A stretch of DNA of 64,000 nucleotides, taken from Microbulbifer elongatus (GTDB lineage Bacteria > Pseudomonadota > Gammaproteobacteria > Pseudomonadales > Cellvibrionaceae). Below the pieces are notes generated by a model. The model did not search any database. It had not been told where the DNA came from and was given only the letters and a program-made list of their open reading frames with translations. Every line of letters begins with the position of its first letter. The stretch's first letter is position 1. Positions 8,660-17,230 of the stretch are shown piece after piece. The stretch covers positions 2,651,501-2,715,500 of the forward strand of contig NZ_CP088953.1 of NCBI RefSeq assembly GCF_021165935.1, read 5' to 3'. The position numbers were made by a program, and so were the translations under genes.

Positions 8660-8935
8660 TTGACACCCATAAGCATTCGCTGAGTTTCCCCATCCATTAG
8701 TCTACGGCCATAGCTCTCAATGGTTAGGTCACTGCGCCTCGGACCTACAGGATTTAGTAGTATGTTATACTTCGGGGTAATAACCGGCAGGCTTGCTTCT
8801 GTTCAGAACAGGATATGGTCGACTATGCTGGTCGGCTAAATTAGTAGAAAAGGAATTCGGTTTTCAGATGCATGCTTGGGTCTGTGGCCAACTACCTCTA
8901 CCGGCTGGCAACTTCAAACGTATGAGGTTGAGTCC

Positions 8936-9583
8936 ATGGATGGGAAGCCACTAGACACAGAAATTGATCGTGGGGTTTATCGCTCTGTCGCTAGCGATTT
9001 TTACGGATATATTGACACGTGGCGCCAGTATTAGCTCGATTAGTCAGTCCTATCATTTAGCGGATAACGCCCGAAATGTATTCGTTGGCTCTCTCTGCGT
9101 TATATCGGCTTTTCTATGGTCGTAGAACGGCTACCCCTTGTTTCAAGCTGTCTTGAGAATAGTCGCAGCAATAGCTGTTGCAGCGGTGGCATTTTTCCAT
9201 GCGATTGCTTTACCGGTCGGGGTGTTGACGGAGAAACGACGGTGACTGGGAATGTTCACACAGCCTCGGCAATTGCAATGTTCATTATTCTCGCAATCTT
9301 TTGTTGGCTGTTTTACCTGAGAGCGAAAGAAAATAACTCAAAAGAGGCGAAGGTGAGGGGACTAATTGATTGAGTCTGTGCATTCGTTATGGTTGGTGCT
9401 ATGGTCCTGCAGCTGCTCTATATTATCAGGGTAGATTTTTGCGGTATTACTCAGCGGCTGACTTACTACGTCGAGTCGGCAGGCTTGTTTGCGTTTGGTG
9501 TTGCATGGCTGACAGCCAGCCGCATGCTGCCATTTATCACGACTGAAGATGAGCGTATTAAGATCGAGCTTGCTGGGAAGTAG
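8936..9583 (+). pseudogene. Decayed copy of six-TM membrane protein (paralogue of 13225-13905)
   Basis: From ATG 8936 (MDGKPLD) to the terminal ERIKIELAGK the DNA follows the intact gene at 13225-13905 with, by eye, about three quarters to four fifths identity. Breaks: a small deletion and frameshift near 8968, a TAC-to-TAG stop in FLWSYNG near 9125, loss of one C in the FFPCDC segment near 9199, and an AGA-to-TGA stop near 9371. The two longest surviving pieces are 9116-9373 and 9389-9583. It is an old duplication with one dead copy. Confidence 0.85.
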
Positions 9584-9614
9584 GGCGAATTTTTGACTCG
9601 GCTAGTTTTATCCC

Positions 9615-9640
9615 ATAAAAAAGGGCGCCGAAGCGCCCAT
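9615..9640 (-). terminator. Rho-independent terminator of the ompW-like gene
   Basis: Read on the minus strand: stem GGGCGC / GCGCCC (9623-9638) closed by a TTCG tetraloop, followed by TTTTTT. It lies 24 bases after the stop of the OmpW-like gene. Confidence 0.85.
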
Positions 9641-9663
9641 TAGAATCTGCCGAATCTTCAATG

Positions 9664-10446
9664 TCAGAAAGAAAATTTATAGCCCACTGACAGATTGAAC
9701 ATCCAGGGATCATAGATGTAGTCCCCGGAATAGGACTCATAAATCGGCTCTACATTCGGTGGCGGCGGTACGTCATCCATCAGCTGCAAGCGCATATCGG
9801 TCATGGATCGCGCGTAAACCGCGGCGACGTTGACCAGCCAGGCGCTCTCGCGTCCGAAATTGAAATCCACACCCACTTGCCAGGTATAACCCCAGGAAGA
9901 TCCCAGGTCGAAGTCGCCGCGAAGGCCGAAGTCGGCGAGGTCGTCGCGTACTTTGCGGCTTAGGCTGCCTTCGCCGAAGTCGGTGTAGCTAACGCCACCA
10001 CCGATATACGGCTGTACCATGCAGGTCTCATCCAGAGGGTAGAATTTCAGGCTTGCGGTGCTGATGTCGGCGTCAAAACTGACTACATCACGAAATTCAA
10101 CGTTGTCGAATCCCAGAGAGAAAAAGCCGTCGGCGTGACTACTGGTGTGATTGTCGCCGTCCATATAGGCCAGCTCGATGCCCCAGTGCTCGACAGGTTT
10201 CCACTCGAGGTTCATGTACCAACCCCATTCGGAGCCGGGATCGACGTTGGCGCGGAAGGCGTCGAAATACTGGTAGGTATCATCGACAAAGCTCACTTCG
10301 TCATCGCCCGGGGACATATAGTATCCACCCACACGGACGATGAAGTCCTGTGGGTCGGAGAGGCCGAAAGCGCCGGCAGAGACTGGGGTGGAAAGCGCCA
10401 GTGCCAGAGGCGCTAACAGAGGTGAAAATTTCAACATCCTTTTCAT
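9664..10446 (-). CDS. OmpW family outer-membrane beta-barrel protein
   Basis: 260 residues. The start is ATG 10446, since AAGGAG lies nine bases upstream and the protein then opens with a signal peptide (MKRMLKFSPLLAPLALALS...VSAGA); a longer frame upstream is not coding. The mature part has alternating strands, YIGGGVSYTDFG, and ends with the outer-membrane signature MFNLSVGYKFSF (C-terminal Phe). OmpW proteins form small eight-stranded barrels proposed to pass hydrophobic molecules. Single gene with its own TTCG terminator; its neighbour upstream on the same strand is a secreted hydrolase 117 bases away. Confidence 0.85.
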   Translation of the reverse strand: MKRMLKFSPLLAPLALALSTPVSAGAFGLSDPQDFIVRVGGYYMSPGDDEVSFVDDTYQYFDAFRANVDPGSEWGWYMNLEWKPVEHWGIELAYMDGDNHTSSHADGFFSLGFDNVEFRDVVSFDADISTASLKFYPLDETCMVQPYIGGGVSYTDFGEGSLSRKVRDDLADFGLRGDFDLGSSWGYTWQVGVDFNFGRESAWLVNVAAVYARSMTDMRLQLMDDVPPPPNVEPIYESYSGDYIYDPWMFNLSVGYKFSF

Positions 10447-10563
10447 CCGAGGTAACTCCTTTATACCCGTGGAATAAAAAGTGTAATACAGCCAGTTATG
10501 GCCTAAAGAACAAACTGCGTACTTTAGGCGCCATGTCGAAAAATAGTTCCCATCAATATTCAA

Positions 10564-11514
10564 TTACTTCAAGTTGCGATCCAGAAACTCTTTAATCACC
10601 GGAATAATTTCTGCTTGGTGCGTCTCTAACGCAAAGTGGCCCGTATCAAAAAAATGCACTTCGGCGTCTGGAATATCTCTTTTCCATGCTTCAGCACCTT
10701 CTGGTGAGAAGAAGGGATCATTCTTTCCCCATACCGCCAGAAGGGGCGGTTGATACTTGCGAAAGTACTCTTGGTACTCAGGATATTGCGCAACGTTAGA
10801 GGCATAATCGAGCAACAGGTCTAACTGAATATCCGCCATTCCTGGTTTTAATACATGCAGCCCTTCGAGGGTATATCCGTCAGGCGCCACTTTGCTCGTA
10901 TCAGGCACACCTTCGATATACTGCCATTTGATCGAAGCTGGCGTTGGGAAGTCGCTAAGCGCCTCCCTGTTTTCAGTCGATGGCTCTTTCCAGTACTTCT
11001 TGATGGGCGCCCATCCATCTGCCAGGCCCTCTTCATAGGCATTGCCATTCTGAGAGATGATCGCCGTCACCCTGTCTGGATGCTTGACCGCTAAACGCCA
11101 TCCAACAGGGGCACCGTAATCGTGAACAGCGATGGCGAAGGAGGCGATTCCTTTCTGATCAATGAACTGATCTACCGTATCGGCAAGGTTGGCGAAGGTG
11201 TAGTCGTACTCAGTACCTTTAGGGGATTCGGTAAACCCAAAGGCGGGCAGATCCAGTGCGATTACGTGATAGTTATCAGCCAATGCGGTAATCACATCAC
11301 GCCACATATAGGAGGAGGCCGCGTAGCCATGCAGCATCACCACGGTAGGCGCATCAGGGCTTCCCGCTTCCCTGTAGAAGATGTTGACCCCTTCTACCTG
11401 TTCATAATTGAAACTTACTTGCTGCCCCGGAGTATCCGCTTGTACACCAGCGGATGTGCTCCCGATCGCGATACTTGCTGCGAGCAGCGTCGCTGAAGTT
11501 GACTTTGATTTCAT
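10564..11514 (-). CDS. Secreted alpha/beta hydrolase, haloalkane dehalogenase/epoxide hydrolase-like
   Basis: 316 residues with an N-terminal signal peptide (cleavage about VQADT). Oxyanion motif VVMLHGYAASSYMW; nucleophile elbow IAVHDYGAPVG with Asp instead of Ser, as in haloalkane dehalogenases and epoxide hydrolases; acid in AVWGKNDPFF; catalytic His in FDTGHFALE. An Asp nucleophile predicts hydrolysis of C-halogen bonds or epoxides in the periplasm. It is divergent from a CGNR regulator, and the shared 100-bp region holds two TAACCTG palindromes, so the regulator probably controls it. Substrate unknown. Confidence 0.8.
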   Translation of the reverse strand: MKSKSTSATLLAASIAIGSTSAGVQADTPGQQVSFNYEQVEGVNIFYREAGSPDAPTVVMLHGYAASSYMWRDVITALADNYHVIALDLPAFGFTESPKGTEYDYTFANLADTVDQFIDQKGIASFAIAVHDYGAPVGWRLAVKHPDRVTAIISQNGNAYEEGLADGWAPIKKYWKEPSTENREALSDFPTPASIKWQYIEGVPDTSKVAPDGYTLEGLHVLKPGMADIQLDLLLDYASNVAQYPEYQEYFRKYQPPLLAVWGKNDPFFSPEGAEAWKRDIPDAEVHFFDTGHFALETHQAEIIPVIKEFLDRNLK

Positions 11515-11525
11515 TTTTAACCCTG

Positions 11526-11554
11526 TAACCTGTAAAGAGTGTTTTTGCAGGTTA
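11526..11554. promoter_or_regulatory. Candidate operator 1 (TAACCTG palindrome)
   Basis: TAACCTG at 11526-11532 is inverted as CAGGTTA at 11548-11554. It sits just upstream of the hydrolase start (11514, minus strand) and shares its core with the second palindrome. Confidence 0.5.
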
Positions 11555-11563
11555 GATGCAAGT

Positions 11564-11600
11564 GGTGTAACCTGTCAAGTGTGTTTTAAGTGGTTACACC
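11564..11600. promoter_or_regulatory. Candidate operator 2 (GGTGTAACC palindrome)
   Basis: A perfect 9-bp inverted repeat, GGTGTAACC (11564-11572) and GGTTACACC (11592-11600), ending 14 bases before the CGNR regulator start. It contains the same TAACC core as operator 1. Binding by the divergent CGNR protein is inferred from position only. Confidence 0.55.
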
Positions 11601-11614
11601 TGTTGGGATAGTTG

Positions 11615-12190
11615 ATGTCTTCTTCAGACTTTATTTTTGTGGCAAACAACCTGGCACTAGATTTCCTGAATACAGAGTCACTGGCAGGGGAGAGTGTGGT
11701 TGAACGATTAACGAGCGGTGAAAAGGTTTTAGATTGGCTGCAAGAGGCAGCGCCTCGATCACTGCGGAGCAGTGAGGCTTCGCCCAACCTGCTCGAATTG
11801 GCGATTAGGCTACGTGAGGAAATGAAAGAGTGTCTGGCGATGGCAAAGCTGGGGATGCCTTATGCGGCAGATACCGTTAACTTGATTCTTGAGAAGGGGG
11901 CGCCAACACCGAATCTGGGATGGGATGATAAATCGGGAAGATTTATTGTTACCGAGCGTTATGGTGCCATCACCGATGAAGTCTTACTGCACCCTGTTGC
12001 ACACGCATTTGTTCACCTGGTTACCGACATCGACTTAAACCTCGTAAAGCAATGTGAGGCACCTGATTGTATTTTGATGTTTCATGATCAGACAAAGTCC
12101 CACCGCAGACGTTGGTGCAGCATGGCACTGTGTGGAAACCGAATGAAAGTGGCGGCACACAGGACACGGGCACAGCAGAAGTCACGTTGA
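11615..12190 (+). CDS. CGNR zinc-finger regulator with ABATE domain
   Basis: 191 residues; ATG 11615 preferred over TTG 11612 because GGGA lies six bases upstream. The N-terminal part (FVANNLALDFLNTES and the following helices) is the ABATE domain. The C-terminus is the CGNR zinc finger: QCEAPDCILMFHD, then SHRRRWCSMALCGNRMKV, with the four cysteines and the CGNR tetrad intact. Members are presumed stress-responsive transcription regulators. It is divergent from the Asp-nucleophile hydrolase with paired palindromes between them, so it likely regulates both genes. Confidence 0.85.
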   Translation: MSSSDFIFVANNLALDFLNTESLAGESVVERLTSGEKVLDWLQEAAPRSLRSSEASPNLLELAIRLREEMKECLAMAKLGMPYAADTVNLILEKGAPTPNLGWDDKSGRFIVTERYGAITDEVLLHPVAHAFVHLVTDIDLNLVKQCEAPDCILMFHDQTKSHRRRWCSMALCGNRMKVAAHRTRAQQKSR

Positions 12191-12298
12191 GAAGTAGGGT
12201 GATCTGTAACAGTTCCTGGTTTTCTGGTGTGGCGTTGACCATGCATACACTTCAGGGAGCAGATTTCGGTCCACTCCCGTCTTAGATCGCTGTGTCGA

Positions 12299-12895
12299 CT
12301 ATCTAGCACTGTTCGCTTTTTTCGCCCCAACGTACATGGCAAGTAACCGAAGACCTATGGAAATCAGAACGAGCATGCTGGGCGCCGTAAGGTCGGGCAT
12401 GGTTTTCAGTTGCGAGATTTCCCTTTGGATTATCATGGTTTGGTGTGGGTTGGACTGATGCTTTGATATCTGGCTGGTGTTTTGCTTTAGCAGTTTATCG
12501 AACGACTCAATTTCTCCTGCGAGCATGTCCAGGAGTTCCATCTCGTTCTTACCGTCTGTTGGCAGTTTTTTAATGTCCGTGTTCAGCGCTTTGCCGATTT
12601 TTTTCCATTCTTCTGCAAGAAAGGCTTCGAGCGACGAGAGTGTCCCGAGCTTTGAGTTCATCGACTGATTGGCTCGGTAGGCGCTGTGGCCGGCGGTGGC
12701 GGCCTTCATTTTTCCGAAGTGCTGTACGTTGTGTTTGGCGGTATTCAGATTGCGGCTGATTAGAGCGAGCTGTTCCAGTGCGTGATTGAGCGTGCGATTC
12801 CAGCCGGGATCTTTATCCTTGCTCTTGATTGCTGCCAGGGCAGTGGCCACCAGTCGACGTACCTGTTCTTTGGTTGCGTGTTCGTTAATAGACAT
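12299..12895 (-). CDS. Hypothetical protein with C-terminal membrane segment
   Basis: About 198 residues. I prefer ATG 12895 (MSINEHATKEQV) because AAGGA lies nine bases upstream; ATG 12901 is the alternative. The protein is mostly helical and charged, with heptad-like stretches (LLDMLAGEIESFDKLLKQ), and ends with one hydrophobic segment, APSMLVLISIGLRLLAMYVG, then a basic tail, like a tail-anchored protein. I do not recognise the family. It stands alone between the CGNR gene and the six-TM gene, both on the other strand. Confidence 0.5.
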   Translation of the reverse strand: MSINEHATKEQVRRLVATALAAIKSKDKDPGWNRTLNHALEQLALISRNLNTAKHNVQHFGKMKAATAGHSAYRANQSMNSKLGTLSSLEAFLAEEWKKIGKALNTDIKKLPTDGKNEMELLDMLAGEIESFDKLLKQNTSQISKHQSNPHQTMIIQREISQLKTMPDLTAPSMLVLISIGLRLLAMYVGAKKANSAR

Positions 12896-12901
12896 ATCCA
12901 T

Positions 12902-13224
12902 TTATCCTTGTGAAGTCTTAGAAGAACCGGTTTAACCTTCCTACCTGGGACGGGTGTGCCACCTGCTGGTTTCTCAGAGGCGAGCGTATTTCGGTACCAG
13001 ATTAAACTACCCGAAAATACGTGGGTAATCATTTGTGAGTTCGCGTGGATTCTAAACTAAATTAGTCTCAGGGTTCGTGTCACTGCGCTCTGATTCGCGC
13101 GGCAGTTATCATATTTTCAGAACCACGCCGATGAAGATGAGAACAAAATAGAAGGAAAAGATGAAATTTATGCTACACACGGGCGGGCGATGAATTTTCT
13201 GCCGATTCGCTGAGGGTAAACCAA
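12902..13224. other. Intergenic region between divergent genes
   Basis: 323 bases between the 12299 gene (minus) and the six-TM gene (plus). No clear gene, hairpin or named site seen. The last part carries the likely ribosome site TGAGGG eight bases before ATG 13225. Confidence 0.3.
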
Positions 13225-13905
13225 ATGGATGGGAAACCACTGGATCCTGAAATCAATCATCACACTGCAAAATTCATTGTTGGGGTTATCGCATTATCGT
13301 TGGCGAGTTTGACGGATTTACTGACACCAGGGGTAAGTATCGGTTCTATCAGTTTGTCATACCATTTGACGGATAATGCCCGCAACGTATTCGTTGGGTC
13401 TCTCTGTGTAATATCGGCCTTTCTCTGGTCGTACAATGGCTACTCTCTGTTTCAGGCGGTGTTGAGTAAAGTCGCAGCCGTGGCTGTTGCCGCTGTCGCC
13501 TTTTTCCCATGCGATTGTTTTTCCGGAAGGGATCTGGAACAGGCTGTCAGAGAGCCCTCGCTGACAGGGATTCTGCATACCGCCTCGGCAATTACAATGT
13601 TTGTGATCCTCGCGATTTTCTGTTGGCTGTTTTATCGAAGAGTGAAAAGAAAGGATTCTAAGGAGGCGCGGATTCGGGGGGTAATTTATAGAGTCTGTGC
13701 GATAGCCATGATTGGAGCAATGGCTGTGCAGTTGCTCGATATTCTGGGGTGGGTAGATTTTAGTGGTATCACACAGCGGTTGACGTATTACGTCGAAGCG
13801 ACGGGATTGTTTGCGTTCGGCGTTGCGTGGATGACCGCGAGCCGCATGTTGCCTTTTCTCACCGCTGAAGATGAGCGGGTAAAAATCGAGCTTGCCGGGA
13901 AGTGA
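13225..13905 (+). CDS. Six-TM hypothetical membrane protein
   Basis: 226 residues with about six hydrophobic helices (near residues 16-36, 56-75, 82-98, 116-136, 153-172, 190-210). Notable features are an in-membrane FFPCDCF motif after helix 3 and the conserved end ASRMLPFLTAEDERVKIEL. The layout recalls DUF998-like six-TM proteins, but I cannot assign it. An old degraded copy lies at 8936-9583. Ribosome site TGAGGG is eight bases upstream. It precedes polB but is separated by 148 bases containing a LexA box, so they are probably not one operon. Confidence 0.65.
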   Translation: MDGKPLDPEINHHTAKFIVGVIALSLASLTDLLTPGVSIGSISLSYHLTDNARNVFVGSLCVISAFLWSYNGYSLFQAVLSKVAAVAVAAVAFFPCDCFSGRDLEQAVREPSLTGILHTASAITMFVILAIFCWLFYRRVKRKDSKEARIRGVIYRVCAIAMIGAMAVQLLDILGWVDFSGITQRLTYYVEATGLFAFGVAWMTASRMLPFLTAEDERVKIELAGK

Positions 13906-13990
13906 ACGAGTTAATACGGGCTGTGACTGAACGCATTTGTGCCCAACTGCTATCAAGCCCCTTGTATCAAGATCTGCTGCTTGCTGATAT

Positions 13991-14006
13991 CTGTGCATTT
14001 ATCCAG
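13991..14006. promoter_or_regulatory. LexA (SOS) box upstream of polB
   Basis: CTG-N10-CAG exactly (CTGTGCATTTATCCAG), the gammaproteobacterial LexA consensus frame, 47 bases before the polB start. polB (dinA) is a classical SOS gene, so position and target agree. The inner half-site on the right (CCAG rather than ACAG) is imperfect, so binding may be moderate. Confidence 0.65.
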
Positions 14007-14053
14007 TAGAATAACCGCTGTCTCCAACCCAAGCTTGAATCCAGAACAGTCTC

Positions 14054-16411
14054 TTGCCCCAAGGTTTTCTTCTCAGTCGCCACAGCTTTGATCAGCGCGG
14101 CAGTACCTGTATCCACTACTGGCTGGCCACACCCGAGGGCCCGACCAGGCTGGTCATTGAGGGCGAGCGCCCGGTGTTTATGGTGAAGGTGGCGGACCGC
14201 ACTGAGGTGACCGAGGCGCTGGCCGGCGTGTCCTACGACTGGCAGCAGCTGGGCTTCCGGACCTTTGCTCACGAGGAAGCGGCCATGCTGTATCTTCCTA
14301 CCATTGACGCGCACCGTCGGGCCCAGACCTTGCTAAAAGATCGCGGTATCGAGGTGTTTGAGGCAGATTTCCGCCTCCACGACCGCTACCTGATGGAGCG
14401 CTTTACTCGGGGTGGCCTCTATTTTGAAGGCGTGGCGCGGGCCAGAGACGGCTATACGGAATATCGCCAGGTGCGCCTTAAGGGTGCTGAGGTGCAGCCG
14501 GATTTCAAAGTGGTTTCCCTGGATGTGGAGTGCTCCGGGCAGGGGGAGCTGTATTCCATCGGCCTGTACGGTCATGGAGTGGAAGAGGTGCTGATGGTCG
14601 GCAAACCGGAGGCCGCCGACACCACCATTCACTGGGTGGATGACGAGCGGGCGCTACTCCAGGCCCTCGAGGGCAGAATCCAATCTCTGGACCCGGACAT
14701 CATCATCGGCTGGGCCGTGGTGGATTTTGATTTTCGGTTGCTGGTGAAACGGGCAGGGCGCTACGGTCTGCGCCTGAAGCTGGGGCGCGGTGGCACCGAT
14801 GCCCGCTGGCGAGATGGCCGCGACGGGAATCAGGGCTTTGTCACCTTGCCGGGGCGGGTGGTGCTGGACGGCATCGACGGACTCAAGAGTGCCACCCACA
14901 GCTTCGAAAGCTTCAGCCTCGAGTTTGTGGCCCAGACGCTATTGGGCCGGGGCAAGGACACCGAAGACGTGGACAACCGTCTGGCGGTGATTGAGCACGA
15001 CTTCCGTCATGACAAACCCAAGCTGGCGGCCTACAACCTGGAAGACTGCCGCCTGGTCTGGGATATATTCCAGCACACCCGCTTGCTGGACTACCTGCGC
15101 CTGCGAGCCCAGCTCACGGGCCTGGAGCTGGACCGCAGTGGTGGCTCGGTGGCGGCGTTTACCAATCTCTACCTGCCCAAGCTCCACCGCAGCCGCTATG
15201 TGGCACCCAACCTGCCGGCGGACGGCGGCCTGGCCAGCCCCGGCGGCTATGTGATGGACTCCCGGCCGGGCCTGTACGACAACGTACTGGTGCTGGACTT
15301 CAAGAGCCTGTACCCCAGTATTATCCGTACCTTCAAGATTGATCCGATGGGCTTGATCGAAGGACTGGCGGATGACGGGGCGAGTGAAAATAGCATCCCC
15401 GGTTTTCGCGGCGCGCGCTTTTCCCGCGACCAACATTTCCTGCCGGATATCATTACCAATCTCTGGGCGCAGCGCGACATCGCCAAACAGGAGCAGGATG
15501 CGGCTCGTTCCCAGGCGATCAAGATCATCATGAACTCCTTCTACGGGGTACTTGGAAGCGGGGGCTGCCGTTTTTACGACACGCGCCTTGCCAGCTCCAT
15601 CACCCTGCGTGGCCACGAGATCATGCAGCAGACTGCCCGTTGGATTGAGGAGCTTGGCCATCAAGTGATCTACGGCGATACCGATTCCACCTTTGTCTGG
15701 CTGAACGGCAAACCCAGCCCGGTCGAGGCCGATGCGATTGGCAAGAGTCTCGCCAGCGAGATCAATGCGCGCTGGCGGAACAAACTCCAAGACGAGCTCG
15801 CGCTGGAATGCGAACTGGAGTTGGAATTTGAAACCCACTACCAGCGCTTTTTGATGCCCACCATCCGCGGTTCCGAAGCCGGTTCCAAGAAACGCTATGC
15901 GGGGCTGGTAGTAAACGGAAAAGAGGAGAAACTGGTATTCAAGGGCCTGGAAACCGTGCGCAGTGATTGGACGGCTCTCGCCAAGCAGTTCCAGACCCAA
16001 CTCTACGGGATGGTCTTCAAGGGGCTCGATCCCTCTGCCTATATCCGCGAGACCGTGGAGAAGACCCGGGCAGGGGAGATGGACGAGCACCTGGTGTACC
16101 GCAAGCGGCTCCGGCGCAAGCTGGATCAATACGTCAAGAATATCCCGCCCCAGGTCCGCGCCGCGCGACTGGCCGATGACCACCGCCGCCAACAGGGGCT
16201 GGCACCTCGCTACCAGAACAAGGGGTGGATTCGCTACGTGATCACACTGAATGGCCCGGAGCCCGCGGATTACCGGCAGTCACCGATCGATTACCAGCAC
16301 TACATCGACCGTCAGCTGAAACCGGTTGCGGATGCCATATTGCCGTTTATCGATCTGGATTTTGACTCTCTGGTGGATGGCCAGCTGGGGCTATTCGGAT
16401 TGAGTGATTGA
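14054..16411 (+). CDS. polB: DNA polymerase II (family B)
   Basis: 785 residues, close to E. coli Pol II (783). Start TTG 14054 gives MPQGFLLSRH, which lines up with the E. coli N-terminus, though no ribosome site is obvious. Proofreading exonuclease motifs: SLDVECSG (Exo I), IIIGWAVVDFDFRLL (Exo II), YNLEDCRLVWDIF (Exo III). Polymerase motifs: VLDFKSLYPSIIR (A), IIMNSFYGVLGSGGCRFYD (B) and YGDTDSTFVW (C). All catalytic acids are present. It acts in SOS-induced replication restart and translesion synthesis; a LexA box lies upstream. Three short blocks of this gene recur as a remnant at 18811-18909. Confidence 0.97.
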   Translation: MPQGFLLSRHSFDQRGSTCIHYWLATPEGPTRLVIEGERPVFMVKVADRTEVTEALAGVSYDWQQLGFRTFAHEEAAMLYLPTIDAHRRAQTLLKDRGIEVFEADFRLHDRYLMERFTRGGLYFEGVARARDGYTEYRQVRLKGAEVQPDFKVVSLDVECSGQGELYSIGLYGHGVEEVLMVGKPEAADTTIHWVDDERALLQALEGRIQSLDPDIIIGWAVVDFDFRLLVKRAGRYGLRLKLGRGGTDARWRDGRDGNQGFVTLPGRVVLDGIDGLKSATHSFESFSLEFVAQTLLGRGKDTEDVDNRLAVIEHDFRHDKPKLAAYNLEDCRLVWDIFQHTRLLDYLRLRAQLTGLELDRSGGSVAAFTNLYLPKLHRSRYVAPNLPADGGLASPGGYVMDSRPGLYDNVLVLDFKSLYPSIIRTFKIDPMGLIEGLADDGASENSIPGFRGARFSRDQHFLPDIITNLWAQRDIAKQEQDAARSQAIKIIMNSFYGVLGSGGCRFYDTRLASSITLRGHEIMQQTARWIEELGHQVIYGDTDSTFVWLNGKPSPVEADAIGKSLASEINARWRNKLQDELALECELELEFETHYQRFLMPTIRGSEAGSKKRYAGLVVNGKEEKLVFKGLETVRSDWTALAKQFQTQLYGMVFKGLDPSAYIRETVEKTRAGEMDEHLVYRKRLRRKLDQYVKNIPPQVRAARLADDHRRQQGLAPRYQNKGWIRYVITLNGPEPADYRQSPIDYQHYIDRQLKPVADAILPFIDLDFDSLVDGQLGLFGLSD

Positions 16412-16436
16412 GCAACGGCCTGGAGATACCCTGACT

Positions 16437-16715
16437 TTAGTCTCGGTAAAGAAGGTTTTGATCAAATTTACTGATCTCAACCTGTTTTTTGTAGTCCCGC
16501 CCAAATAAACGCGTCGCCCAGTTTATTGCTCCACCGGGCGCCTTTTCCAGAGTTTGCAACGTGCCAAGGTCGATGTTTTTGAGTATACCGGGTAGCGTAC
16601 GCTCGATGTCATTTAATACCTGACGGATCGTGTTTTCGATTTCGTTTCCATACCCGAGTGTGTAAGACGTTAGCACTTCAACACATTGTTTCGTGGCGTA
16701 CTGCGAGTAATTACA
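16437..16715 (-). pseudogene. C-terminal fragment of a hypothetical protein, possibly a toxin tail
   Basis: About 90 residues of plausible coding sequence end at 16437 (EIENTIRQVLNDIERTL ... GGAINWATRLFGRDYKK). The open frame continues to 17039, but beyond about 16715 it runs antisense to the M14 peptidase remnant, so the true N-terminus is lost. The end resembles the C-terminus of the 17231-18145 protein (both: amphipathic helices, then P-x-G, then RLFG), hinting at a remnant of a related toxin. This likeness is weak and by eye. Confidence 0.4.
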
Positions 16716-17024
16716 CGCCAGCGAAGTTACGAGTCGGAGGTGGTAAGTAAAGTTGAGAAATTGCGTGATCGCTTCGATGTGGAGGAGTACGGACGGCTGG
16801 AATATGGTGATGAGCACTTCCCATTGCTTGCGATCCGCGGTCGCGGCTGGATTGAATACTCGCTTAAGTAGCTGGGCTTGTGTGCCAGCGTTTCCGACGC
16901 GTGCTACAAGACTACAACGGAAGTTTATCCAGCCACTCTGAGTGCCACGCCCGAGAAATACAATGAAGCCCAGGCGGTGGCGGTGTGTGCGGCGATTGAT
17001 TACGCATTGGTATCTATGGAATAA
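16716..17024 (+). pseudogene. M14 peptidase remnant with internal deletion and nonsense codon
   Basis: One frame throughout. It starts RQRSYESEVVSKVEKL, follows the gene at 20996-21916 through EYGDEHFPLLAIRGRGW, then jumps over about 170 residues (all the zinc ligands) to IEYSLK, a TAG at 16869-16871 where the intact copy has CAG, and the conserved end LGLCASVSDACYKTTTEVY ... AVAVCAAIDYAL. Many synonymous differences from the intact gene show an old paralogue or foreign allele rather than a fresh copy. Confidence 0.85.
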
Positions 17025-17064
17025 GCTCGCTCTCTTCACACAATCGGAGCCTTACGAATCTAAA

Positions 17065-17172
17065 ATGGTGAACTACATCACATATTTGATGGTGGTCGGG
17101 CTTGTAACTGGGGCAGTTGCCCCAGGACTTGTCGTTCTGGCTATTCGTAATCCTTGGAATAATAGATATTAG
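17065..17172 (+). CDS. Possible small single-TM protein (35 aa)
   Basis: MVNYITYLMVVGLVTGAVAP and a short tail ending NPWNNRY: one hydrophobic helix. Ribosome site is weak (GGAG 15 bases upstream). It lies between the M14 remnant and the putative toxin gene and could be a chance frame. Confidence 0.25.
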   Translation: MVNYITYLMVVGLVTGAVAPGLVVLAIRNPWNNRY

Positions 17173-17230
17173 TGTTGATAGAATACGATCTCTATCGCAT
17201 AGGTGCTAAGAAATTTAAAAAGGATTTTGA

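Noticed and set aside
14939..16192. 417-residue ORF antisense to polB
   Set aside because: Shadow of the polB codon pattern; polB motifs are complete on the other strand.
16437..17039. 200-residue minus-strand ORF as a complete gene
   Set aside because: Its N-terminal half is the antisense of the M14 peptidase remnant; only the last 90 or so residues look coding.
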